Below are positions 7,491 through 14,437 of a DNA stretch of 27,601 nt, piece by piece. The notes under the pieces were generated by a model. That model was not told where the DNA came from. It did not search any database and was given only the letters and a program-made list of their open reading frames with translations. The stretch comes from Opitutaceae bacterium. GTDB lineage: Bacteria; Verrucomicrobiota; Verrucomicrobiae; Opitutales; Opitutaceae. Each line of letters starts with the position of its first letter. Position 1 is the stretch's first letter. A program made the translations under genes and the position numbers. Location of the stretch: NCBI GenBank assembly GCA_031266495.1, contig JAISAX010000546.1, positions 1-27,601 of the forward strand. Reading direction: 5' to 3'.

Positions 7491-9460
7491 GGAGCGACTT
7501 TTCTGCCGGGGTGGGTTGCAGGTTGCGGGGAGAAGCGAACTTCAAGGGACGAATCGCCGCCGCCGCCGTCCGCGGTCGTACCCGGCGCGATGTGAAGTTC
7601 CAGGACGGATACTCCGGGATCTTGGGTCTCGGCGGCGGTGGGAGGCTCGGCGGTCGCGATGTTGACACGGGTCGTGGCGGCGGTGTTTGTCACGGCGGAT
7701 ACGGCGGACGAAGGGATTTCGATACGCAGGGTTTTGCCATTTTGGGAGAGTGTGGCGGCGCGGGCGTCGGGGGAGAGCGTGACGCGGGCGCGGGTGAGCA
7801 TCCTCCAGACGAACGGCGTGCCGGGGCGCAGGCTTCTTATGTCGTCGCGCAAGAGGAGTGTTTGGCCATCGGCGGCGAGGGTGGCGGTGCGGGTTATTTT
7901 TTGGGCGAAGCCCGGCCACACAGGCGTCAGGTCGAGCGTGGCGGTGGGCGTATCGCTTTTTTCGTCGAAGGCGATGACCGGCGCGTTGGCGGTGGCGTCC
8001 TGGAGGGCGTCGGCGAAGGTGAGTGTGTTGTGGCTGCGGTTGTTGAGGCGGTAGTACGTCCAGCGTGCTCCGTTTTGGGAATAGTCCCAGTAGCGGGGGA
8101 GGCTGTAATTTTCCGGACCGGGATCGATGGCCCAGCGTTCGCCGAGGGCGTCGAGAACGAAGGAGCCGAGGTCGAGGTGGCTGTGGCTGAGTCCGTTCTT
8201 GCCGCCCTTGATCGCGAACCAGAGCGCGTCGGGGGTGGCGTCGGCGGCGCGCAGGATGACGAGTTCGGTGTCTCCCCGGAAACGGGTGGCTCGGGGGAGG
8301 GGCGGGAGGGGGGGGGGGAGGGTGGCGCTCGCCGGTTGTTCGGGAAAAAAGATGGCGGTGGAGACGAGGCCGCGCCCGGCCATGCCGGGGGGCAGGGTGC
8401 GTTCGTATCCGGTAAGTGGTGACCGAAGTTTGATGGCGAGGCGGCGGCGTGTTTCGGGGAGGATTTCCGGCTGGTTGAAGTGTCTGGCGAGCAGGGTCAT
8501 GGTGGCGGCGGGCGTTTCGCGGTCGGGGACGGGGCCGCCGTCGCCGAAGTTGAAACAGGTGCCGCTGGTGCCGAAGATCCGGAGCGCGTAGTTCGCGGTG
8601 CGGGCGAGGCCGGGCGAGGCGAGGAGGGCGGTGTTGCCTTCGGCGCCGGTTTGCGGGTGCTGGAGGATGTCGAGGGTTTTGACGAGGTTGGAGGTGCCGT
8701 AGCTCCAGTAGGTGATGCTTTCGGGCCAGGCGCCGTCGGGCGCGTAGCCGCGCAGGGCGAGGGGCAGCGAGCGGCGCGCGCCGTCGAAGACGAGGCGGGA
8801 GAGTTGCGGGGCGTCGTCGCGGAGCACGAAGGCGGCGGCGACAAAGGCGTGGTTGCAGACAAAATTCCAGTTGTTGGTGGTTTTGTGGTTTGTGCCGTAG
8901 GCGGACCAGTTGAGTCCGCCGCGTCCGTCGGGCTGATAGGCGCGGGGGGCGAGGTCGAGGAGGTTGCGGCGGAGGCCGTCGCGGACCGCGACGGAGTCGG
9001 CGTCGGAGAGGTCCCGGGCGAGCCAGGACCAGGCGAGGGCGACGCCTGGGCCGAGTTCGGCGGTGTCGAGGAAGTGATCCGGGTTCCAGTCGGGGAAGGC
9101 AGAGATGGCGAGCAGGTCGCGGCGCGCGAGGTCGAGGTATTTTTGTTCGCCGGTGAGTTTTGCGAGAAAGGCGTTTGTCTCAAGGCGCCCGGCGAAGGCG
9201 CGAAACTGGTTGAGGTATCCGCTGTTTTTTGCCGTGCCGGGATGGGCAGGGGAGGGGAGGAGCGCGATTTTTTCGGCGTTTTGTCTGATGGCAGCGAGCA
9301 GGTCGCGCATGAGCGGATCGTTTTTTTCGAGTATCCGGATTTTTGCGACCGCTTCCGCGTCGAGCCAGAGGGGTGCGGGAGGGGCGGCGCGGGCGAGGAG
9401 CGGCGCGAGGGTGGCCAGTGCGAGCACAAGCAGGGACAGGCGAGGTGGTGAGTCGTGCAT
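7487..9460 (-). CDS. Heparinase II/III-like polysaccharide lyase
   Basis: 657 aa from ATG 9460, with a clear signal peptide (LSLLVLALATLAPLLARAAP). An alpha/alpha-toroid N-terminal domain (about 50-340) includes the N196-N-W-N199 and H204 segment expected near the active site. It is followed by the Hepar_II_III beta-sandwich with HSHLDLGSF (H426, H428), IDPGPENYSLPRYWDY (Y452) and SHNTL (H477). The family cleaves uronic-acid-containing polysaccharides (heparinoid, alginate or similar) by beta-elimination in the periplasm or outside the cell. A Leu/Pro linker (LPPPLPPLP, 381-389) is coded by an 11-bp G-run at 8308-8318 and separates the two domains. It is the first gene of an operon with the MFS transporter and the oxidoreductase. 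Which polymer is cut cannot be told. Confidence 0.88.
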   Translation of the reverse strand: MHDSPPRLSLLVLALATLAPLLARAAPPAPLWLDAEAVAKIRILEKNDPLMRDLLAAIRQNAEKIALLPSPAHPGTAKNSGYLNQFRAFAGRLETNAFLAKLTGEQKYLDLARRDLLAISAFPDWNPDHFLDTAELGPGVALAWSWLARDLSDADSVAVRDGLRRNLLDLAPRAYQPDGRGGLNWSAYGTNHKTTNNWNFVCNHAFVAAAFVLRDDAPQLSRLVFDGARRSLPLALRGYAPDGAWPESITYWSYGTSNLVKTLDILQHPQTGAEGNTALLASPGLARTANYALRIFGTSGTCFNFGDGGPVPDRETPAATMTLLARHFNQPEILPETRRRLAIKLRSPLTGYERTLPPGMAGRGLVSTAIFFPEQPASATLPPPLPPLPRATRFRGDTELVILRAADATPDALWFAIKGGKNGLSHSHLDLGSFVLDALGERWAIDPGPENYSLPRYWDYSQNGARWTYYRLNNRSHNTLTFADALQDATANAPVIAFDEKSDTPTATLDLTPVWPGFAQKITRTATLAADGQTLLLRDDIRSLRPGTPFVWRMLTRARVTLSPDARAATLSQNGKTLRIEIPSSAVSAVTNTAATTRVNIATAEPPTAAETQDPGVSVLELHIAPGTTADGGGGDSSLEVRFSPQPATHPGRKVAP

Positions 9461-9490
9461 AAGGAAGGAAGGGGGGGGGGGGAGGGGAGG
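9461..9490. repeat. G12 tract in the leader of the lyase operon
   Basis: Positions 9471-9482 are twelve G (C on the transcribed strand), ending 10 bp before the lyase ATG and surrounded by GGA/GGAA repeats. No ribosome binding site is visible; the untranslated leader is a pyrimidine tract. Length change here could alter spacing or leader structure. Confidence 0.6.
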
Positions 9491-9763
9491 CGCTGAAAAC
9501 CGGGAATATGAAATTGAAAAATAACTACAATTACAGATTTCGAATTTCAGATTTCAGATTTTTAACCACAGAGACCTGGAGCGGCGGAGCCGCAACCAAA
9601 GTATTCAGGGAGAGGATAGTTTTACAGATTTTTTCTACCGTAAATCCGGGAAGGCGGGAGGGCGGGACCGGATTAGCGAAGAGTAGCGAGGATTAGCGGT
9701 TCCTTACGGGTACTGAACCTCGGGACCTGCATGATGGAGACCGCTACTCTTCGCTACTTTTCG
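9491..9763. other. Intergenic region with AT-rich direct repeats and inverted repeat
   Basis: It holds ATTTCAG-type direct repeats (9535-9565), a fragment TTAACCACAGAGACC (9562-9576) resembling widespread CACAGAG repeats, and the left arm of the long inverted repeat ending at 9769. The lyase-operon promoter must lie here, but I cannot place its -35/-10 boxes with confidence. Confidence 0.5.
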
Positions 9764-9769
9764 CTAATT
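9671..9769. repeat. Long imperfect inverted repeat overlapping a stop codon
   Basis: Left arm ATTAGCGAAGAGTAGCGAGG (9672-9691) continues to GATTAGCGGT at 9700. The right arm (9740-9767) is its reverse complement with about three mismatches over 28 bp, and the arms are 39 bp apart. TAGCGAAGAG-like words are also repeated within each arm. The right arm contains the TAG stop of the PEP-CTERM gene (9764-9766). It may be a terminator shared by the two genes or a repeat element. Confidence 0.65.
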
Positions 9770-11269
9770 GTAAATGTGGCGGCGGCGAAGGAGGATGGTG
9801 GCGACCGCGGCGAGAGCGGCGATGAGGGCGGCGGTGGTCGCGGGTTCGGGGATGGCGGCGGGGAGGGCGCTGATGGTGAATTGCAGGGTGTTGCCGTCGC
9901 CGCCGTAGGCGAGGGTTCCGGCCCAGCCGGCATCAATGGACTCCTGCGCGAGCACGAATGCGGTGATGGCTATGCCGGGAGTTGTGCCGCCGAAATGGAT
10001 CAGGTCGCAGGTTTCACCGACCTGGGCGTTGGCGTTTGCAAGTTTTATCCGGATACTGCCATCGCCGCCCTCGGCGGAGCCGGTCATGGTCGCATCGGCG
10101 AGGGTGAGCGTCGAGCCGTCCGCACCGACGGACGCGATGAGCGTGGCGTTGCCCGAGAAGACGAGTCCCTTGCTTGTTGTGGTGCCAATGCCGTCGATGG
10201 TGGTGCTGCCGTTGGAGAGATCGAGCGTTCCGCCGTTTTCGATGGTGACGGTTTTTGCTCCGCCGGTGTTGAAGGTGCCGGAGAGTCCGAGGGTCGCGGT
10301 GGCTTTTACGATGAAATTGCCCTGGTTGACGTTGGTGCCACCGGAACTGGTGCTGCCGAAGGTTCCGGCGAGGTAAAGTTTTCCTCCCTCGACCGTGGTG
10401 TCGCCCGCATAGCCGCTTCCGCTTGCTTCCGTATTGGTGATGGCAAGACGTCCTTCGCCGGCTTTGACAAGTGCGAGAATGTTGTTGCTCTGGGTGATCG
10501 TGGTTGCGCCCACGGCGCCGGAAAAGGCGGTGTCCGCGGTCTGGTCGATGCGCAGGGTGCGGGTGCCGCCGGTACTGCTGTAAACGTTTGTCAAGGCGAT
10601 GACTCCCGAACCGGAGAGGCTGCCGAGGGTGGCGGCGGTGCCGACGAGTCCTGCCTCCAGCATGATTTTCCCGCCGTTGAGGATCACGTGCGTGTTGACG
10701 CCGGTGCCGCCGAGCGTGGAGGGGGGGGAGGCGGGCTTGGTGTTGCCGCCGAGCACGAGGCCGGAGTAGGTGTCGGTGAAGCTGTTGACGGTGATGGTGC
10801 CGTTGTATCCGTCGCCGGCGGTTGTGGTGGCAAAGGCGATACGGGCTTTGGCTCCGCCTCCATCAATGTCTTGAAGCGTGAAGTCGCCGCGTCCGCCGGT
10901 TCCCGAAATATTGACGGTGGTTGAGTAGCCGGTGGTGCCGGTGAAGAAGGCTCCGTTGCGGATGGTGAGGTTGCCGACGTTGAGGGGGGCGCTGCCGCCG
11001 AGCGTGATTTGAGCGTCGGGGGTGACGATTTCGGCATCGTTGCCGGATGTCCAGGTTGCGTAGCTGGTTCCGTCTTCGGTGGCGGCCCAGTTGGCGTTGC
11101 TGGAGTTGGCCCAGGTCAGGTTGGGCGTGGTTTTGTTCCAGTACTGCGTGTCCGCCTGGAGCGGGGTGACGGAGAGGAGCGCGAGGCCGGCGGCGACCGG
11201 AAGGCGGTTGGCGGTTGAGGCAAACGGGAATGGGCGTGTCCGTGGACGGGATGATGGCTTGGTTTTCAT
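9764..11269 (-). CDS. PEP-CTERM protein with autotransporter-associated beta-strand repeats
   Basis: 501 aa from ATG 11269. It has a signal peptide (about residues 20-40, VAAGLALLSVTPLQA) and then a Gly/Thr/Ser-rich passenger. Repeated segments of the type 'ALVKAGEGRLAITNTEAS', 'GDTTVEGGKLYLAGTFG' and 'TVTIENGGTLDLSNG' are autotransporter-associated beta-strand repeats forming a beta-helix. The C-terminus has the exosortase-sorting signal from residue 473: IPEPATTAAL, a hydrophobic helix and RRRH. The protein should be exported, cut by an exosortase/archaeosortase-type enzyme (none in this window) and displayed at the surface or in the extracellular matrix. It follows a pseudopilin gene by 52 bp on the same strand. 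G8 at 10721-10728 lies in a PASPPST segment without breaking the frame. Confidence 0.9.
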   Translation of the reverse strand: MKTKPSSRPRTRPFPFASTANRLPVAAGLALLSVTPLQADTQYWNKTTPNLTWANSSNANWAATEDGTSYATWTSGNDAEIVTPDAQITLGGSAPLNVGNLTIRNGAFFTGTTGYSTTVNISGTGGRGDFTLQDIDGGGAKARIAFATTTAGDGYNGTITVNSFTDTYSGLVLGGNTKPASPPSTLGGTGVNTHVILNGGKIMLEAGLVGTAATLGSLSGSGVIALTNVYSSTGGTRTLRIDQTADTAFSGAVGATTITQSNNILALVKAGEGRLAITNTEASGSGYAGDTTVEGGKLYLAGTFGSTSSGGTNVNQGNFIVKATATLGLSGTFNTGGAKTVTIENGGTLDLSNGSTTIDGIGTTTSKGLVFSGNATLIASVGADGSTLTLADATMTGSAEGGDGSIRIKLANANAQVGETCDLIHFGGTTPGIAITAFVLAQESIDAGWAGTLAYGGDGNTLQFTISALPAAIPEPATTAALIAALAAVATILLRRRHIYN

Positions 11270-11321
11270 GTGGTGTGAATCGAGAGTTTTTTGCGGGAGT
11301 TTTTTGATCTTTGACTGTTCA

Positions 11322-11960
11322 TCAGGGGACGGGGATGGCTTTTACGTGGGCGTCGAAGTAGAGCTGGTTCTTGAGATTCCCGTGGGGGCCGGTTTCGTCG
11401 GGAAGTCCGATGGTCGCGCCGGTGCGTTCGCAGAGCGCGGGAGTGGCGGAGGGCGCGGGGATTTCGGTGATGCGGCGGACGGGTTTGGTATCCACGTTGT
11501 TCTGACCAAAATAATTCGGCGAATGGGGTATCGAATAAAACATGACAGCCAGAGGATCGGCGGTGGTTTTGGCGAGCCACGAGGGGCAGGCAAGCATTGG
11601 CACCAGCCATTTTGTGTTCGGTGTAGTCGGGGTCGCCTGGTTGATGTAGGGCGCGATGAGGTTGGCGAGTGACGCGTTGTCGGTGGTGGAACAAAAGGCC
11701 ACGACTCCCGACCAGAGGGGGCCAGGGAGCCGGTCCTTGTTGTCGCCGGTATAAGCGATGATGGCCATGCCGACCTGGCGGAGGTTGGAGGTGCATTGCG
11801 CCCGGCGGGCTGTCTCACGGACTTTTCCAACGGTCGGGATGATGATGGCGGCCAGGATGCCGATGATGGTGATGACCGTGAGCAGTTCGATCAGTGTGAA
11901 GGCGCGCCCGTGCCCGCAGCGGGTTGTGCAGGTGTTTCCGGAATGTGGCGAGGGGGTCAT
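11322..11960 (-). CDS. Type II pseudopilin-like protein, H-X9-DA C-terminus
   Basis: 212 aa from ATG 11960. An upstream in-frame start (12086) would add a His/Arg/Pro-rich stretch unlike any leader, so the inner ATG is preferred. The leader of 20 residues ends in Ala before [20 protein letters not shown] (E at +5), followed by the usual [19 protein letters not shown]. The motif H193-X9-D203-A is five residues from the end of the conserved block ([12 protein letters not shown]). Expected to be a processed pseudopilin of a type II-like system. The gene lies immediately 5' of the PEP-CTERM gene at 9764-11269, so the pair probably forms an operon. Confidence 0.88.
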   Translation of the reverse strand: MTPSPHSGNTCTTRCGHGRAFTLIELLTVITIIGILAAIIIPTVGKVRETARRAQCTSNLRQVGMAIIAYTGDNKDRLPGPLWSGVVAFCSTTDNASLANLIAPYINQATPTTPNTKWLVPMLACPSWLAKTTADPLAVMFYSIPHSPNYFGQNNVDTKPVRRITEIPAPSATPALCERTGATIGLPDETGPHGNLKNQLYFDAHVKAIPVP

Positions 11961-12235
11961 CGGGTATGTCCAGGCGGTGGTGCACGCAGGTCGGGCGGCG
12001 GGATGCGCGGGGCCGGAATGCGCACTGTGCGGGGTTGCTCGGGGGGCGTGGCGGGAATTACTCCGGGTCTGTGCTGGATAGATCATGTGCAGGGAAATGG
12101 CGTCGCAGGGTCGCGAGGCGGCTACTCCTCGCCGGTGTCCGCCTCTCTGACAACGTCAATCCCGGGCTCGCCGCGATGTTGTGTATATATCCATGAGTGT
12201 TGCGATTTCAGCGCGGATTTGTGTATGCGCAACCG
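11961..12235. other. Intergenic/5' region of the pseudopilin gene
   Basis: About 275 bp with no convincing gene. It must hold the promoter of the minus-strand pseudopilin. A TA-rich stretch (GTGTATATATCCATGAG near 12181-12197) is the only A/T-rich island. No clear operator or hairpin was found outside the adjoining hairpin array. Confidence 0.4.
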
Positions 12236-12375
12236 GAATACGGGCGAGACGCCCGTGCCTCTCCGGACTCAGGGACTACGGAACACGGGCTGGAAGCCCG
12301 TGCCACGTCGATCCGGCGGCTTCGCCGTCTGCGGGCGGGACGCCCGCGCCACGACGCTTCGCGTAATATCAGTGA
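12236..12375. repeat. Hairpin-array repeat with CGCGTAATATCAGT tail
   Basis: Four short hairpins lie in a row: ACGGGCG-AGA-CGCCCGT (12240-12256), CACGGGCT-GGA-AGCCCGTG (12284-12302), CGGCG-GCTT-CGCCG (12314-12327) and GCGGGCG-GGA-CGCCCGC (12331-12347). They are followed by CCACGACGCTT and the tail CGCGTAATATCAGTG (12360-12374). The tail contains the TGA stop of the neighbouring hydrolase gene on the minus strand. Stem bases vary in compensated pairs between copies. The same array type recurs at 17244-17390. Confidence 0.8.
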
Positions 12376-14411
12376 ATCGAAAAAAAGCCGGGAACCGTCA
12401 GCAGCAGGCGGCCTTTGCGGGTCGGAAGGTCAAAGGTGCCGTCGGCGTTGCGCGGCAGTTCAGAACCGGTCACGAAATCGATGATACGGGTGGCACCGGA
12501 AGCGGACGCGAGGCGGAGGGTTTCTCCGGCAAATGTTCCGCGTTCCTCGATCATGTCCACGGTGAGCGCCTTGCGCGTGGGGATGTAGTGGAGAAGCGTT
12601 AGCAAGAGGTCGTTTTCCCGGCGGCGGGGAATCACGAGGATTGTTGTAGGCAGTCCTTCACCGAAAGGCGCGGGGCCGGCGAGGCGTTGCATGGCGAGTC
12701 GCCAGCCGTCACGGACGGCGATGTTTCCCGAGTGGCGGTATTCGCGGAAAATGGGGTCGGCGAAATACACGTAATGATCGCCCGCGAGGACGGCCGCGTA
12801 GCGGTCGGCGGCGGCTCGCGGCGGGGTCTGGAAATGAGACGAGAAGGTGAGGTCCGTGCGGCGGAAATAGGGGAGAATGCGGTCCACAAGCGTGAGGGTG
12901 TTGTGGCCGGCCTCGACGTTGACACCGGGTTCATAAATGACGCGGTCGCTGCGCGAGAGGTTGGCGGAGAATTCGGGCCGGGCGCGCCAGTACGAGGGAT
13001 AGTTCGTAACTTCACCGGCGAGCGTGAGGTTCACGCCCGGGAGGAGCGAAGGGGAGCCGGGTCCGTCAAAACCGCTGCGGTGCGAGACGATGAGTTTGCC
13101 GCCAGCGCGAACGTACACGGCGAGATTTTTTCGTAGTTGTCCGGTGACGACAACGTTGTCGGGCAGGATGACGAGTGCGAGCGTGGCCGGGTCGAGCGGC
13201 GAGGCGTCGTCGAGGATGATGGCGTCGTAGTGGGATTCGTCGCACATCTGGATGGCGCCTTCAAGCGACAGGTCAGTGCGGGCGGAGTCGAGCCTCGGGT
13301 CGCCGGGAGCAACGATCCCGATTTGCGGGAGGGGGGTGCTGCCGGCGTAGAAGGGCTCGGCGGCGGCGCATTGAGCAAAGACGGCTCCGATGAGTCCGGT
13401 CGCGGCGGCATCGGGCCGGCCTCGGGGCGGGAGTTGGTCGCCGATGGAATTGGCGCCGCCGAGGGCCTGCGTGCGGAAGCATTCGTATTCGAGGGCGGGT
13501 TGGGGTTTGATGCCCCCGAAATCCCCCCACATGCGCTGGAAGCGGCCGGTCATGCCGAGCCAGGGTTTTTCCCAGTGGCCGATGGCGCGGGCGAGGCGGG
13601 GGAAATGCTGGTATCCCCAGAAGCCCGACGGGAGGGATTCGAGTTCCCAGTGGGTTTGCAGGTCGTGGCGGGCGCGAACGCTGCAACGGGAATCGGTCGT
13701 GAGGGTGTTGGTGCTGTTGTAAAAGACGGTGGCGGCGGGCAGGCGGCCGTGGACGAGCGGGGTGAAGCGGCGGGCGAAGGCGGTTTGCGCGGCGGTGTCG
13801 AAGCGGGCGTGGGTGGCGGCGTCGCGGCCGAGCAGGTGGTGTTTTTCCCGGAAGCGGAGGGAGGCATCGCTCCAGCAGGCGCGGGGGGCCATGACGACGA
13901 TGTCGAAAAACAGGCCGTCGATGGCGTCGCCGTAGCGTGCGATGAGTTCGCGGAGGTGGGCTTCGATGTAGTCCTGGTATTCGGGGTGCAGGAAATTGTT
14001 GTACCACCAGCCGCCGGGTTGGGGGGGGTGCGAGGGGTCGGCGCTGGCGACGCGGGCGAAGGCGCCGTCGTCGCGAAGCTGGAGCCATTCGGGGTGTTTG
14101 CGGGCGACGTCTTCCTCCCAGCCGACGGGGGTGTAGATCGGGGTGCGGATGTTTTCGCGGTGGAGGGCTTCGAGTTGTTCGCCGAGGAGGTCGCGTCCGT
14201 CGAGCGCGGGGTGCTGCGTGCCGGTCGTGGTCGGGTAATAGCACATGCCGTGGTGGCACTTGGCGAAAAGGGTGACGCTGTTGACGTGCGCGTCGCGATA
14301 GGCGCGGGCAAAGGCGGGCGCATCGAATTCGGAAGCGACGTCGGGAATGTACGGCGAGGTGTGGAAATCGAGATGGACCTGGCGCTGGTGCGAATGGAGG
14401 GGATGCGGCAC
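12369..14411 (-). CDS. GHL6/GH151-like glycoside hydrolase with GATase-like domain
   Basis: 680 aa from GTG 14411, the in-frame start nearest the end of the upstream gene; longer starts would run deep into it. The N-terminal TIM-barrel begins QVHLDFHTSPYIPDVASEFD (residues 11-30), a hallmark of hypothetical glycosyl hydrolase 6 and GH151-type proteins. KCHHGMCYYP (51-60) follows, then DGLFFDIV with D170 as a possible nucleophile. Residues ~390-490 (IGIVAPGDPRLD ... DAIILDD ... YVRAGGKLIVSH) look like a beta-galactosidase trimerisation (GATase-like) domain. No signal peptide is evident, so it may act on imported oligosaccharides. It starts 26 bp after the GH-A gene and shares its operon. The TGA stop lies within a repeat tail. 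Relatives include alpha-L-fucosidases, but activity is not proven. Confidence 0.8.
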   Translation of the reverse strand: MPHPLHSHQRQVHLDFHTSPYIPDVASEFDAPAFARAYRDAHVNSVTLFAKCHHGMCYYPTTTGTQHPALDGRDLLGEQLEALHRENIRTPIYTPVGWEEDVARKHPEWLQLRDDGAFARVASADPSHPPQPGGWWYNNFLHPEYQDYIEAHLRELIARYGDAIDGLFFDIVVMAPRACWSDASLRFREKHHLLGRDAATHARFDTAAQTAFARRFTPLVHGRLPAATVFYNSTNTLTTDSRCSVRARHDLQTHWELESLPSGFWGYQHFPRLARAIGHWEKPWLGMTGRFQRMWGDFGGIKPQPALEYECFRTQALGGANSIGDQLPPRGRPDAAATGLIGAVFAQCAAAEPFYAGSTPLPQIGIVAPGDPRLDSARTDLSLEGAIQMCDESHYDAIILDDASPLDPATLALVILPDNVVVTGQLRKNLAVYVRAGGKLIVSHRSGFDGPGSPSLLPGVNLTLAGEVTNYPSYWRARPEFSANLSRSDRVIYEPGVNVEAGHNTLTLVDRILPYFRRTDLTFSSHFQTPPRAAADRYAAVLAGDHYVYFADPIFREYRHSGNIAVRDGWRLAMQRLAGPAPFGEGLPTTILVIPRRRENDLLLTLLHYIPTRKALTVDMIEERGTFAGETLRLASASGATRIIDFVTGSELPRNADGTFDLPTRKGRLLLTVPGFFSIH

Positions 14412-14437
14412 AAAAATCAGGAGTTGAAAATCAGGAA

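Noticed and set aside
8480..9451. Plus-strand frame opposite the heparinase-like gene (and similar ones at 7511-8422, 9731-10924, 13137-14627)
   Set aside because: Antisense shadows in a G+C-rich sequence; no recognisable motifs and Gly/Val/Glu-biased composition.
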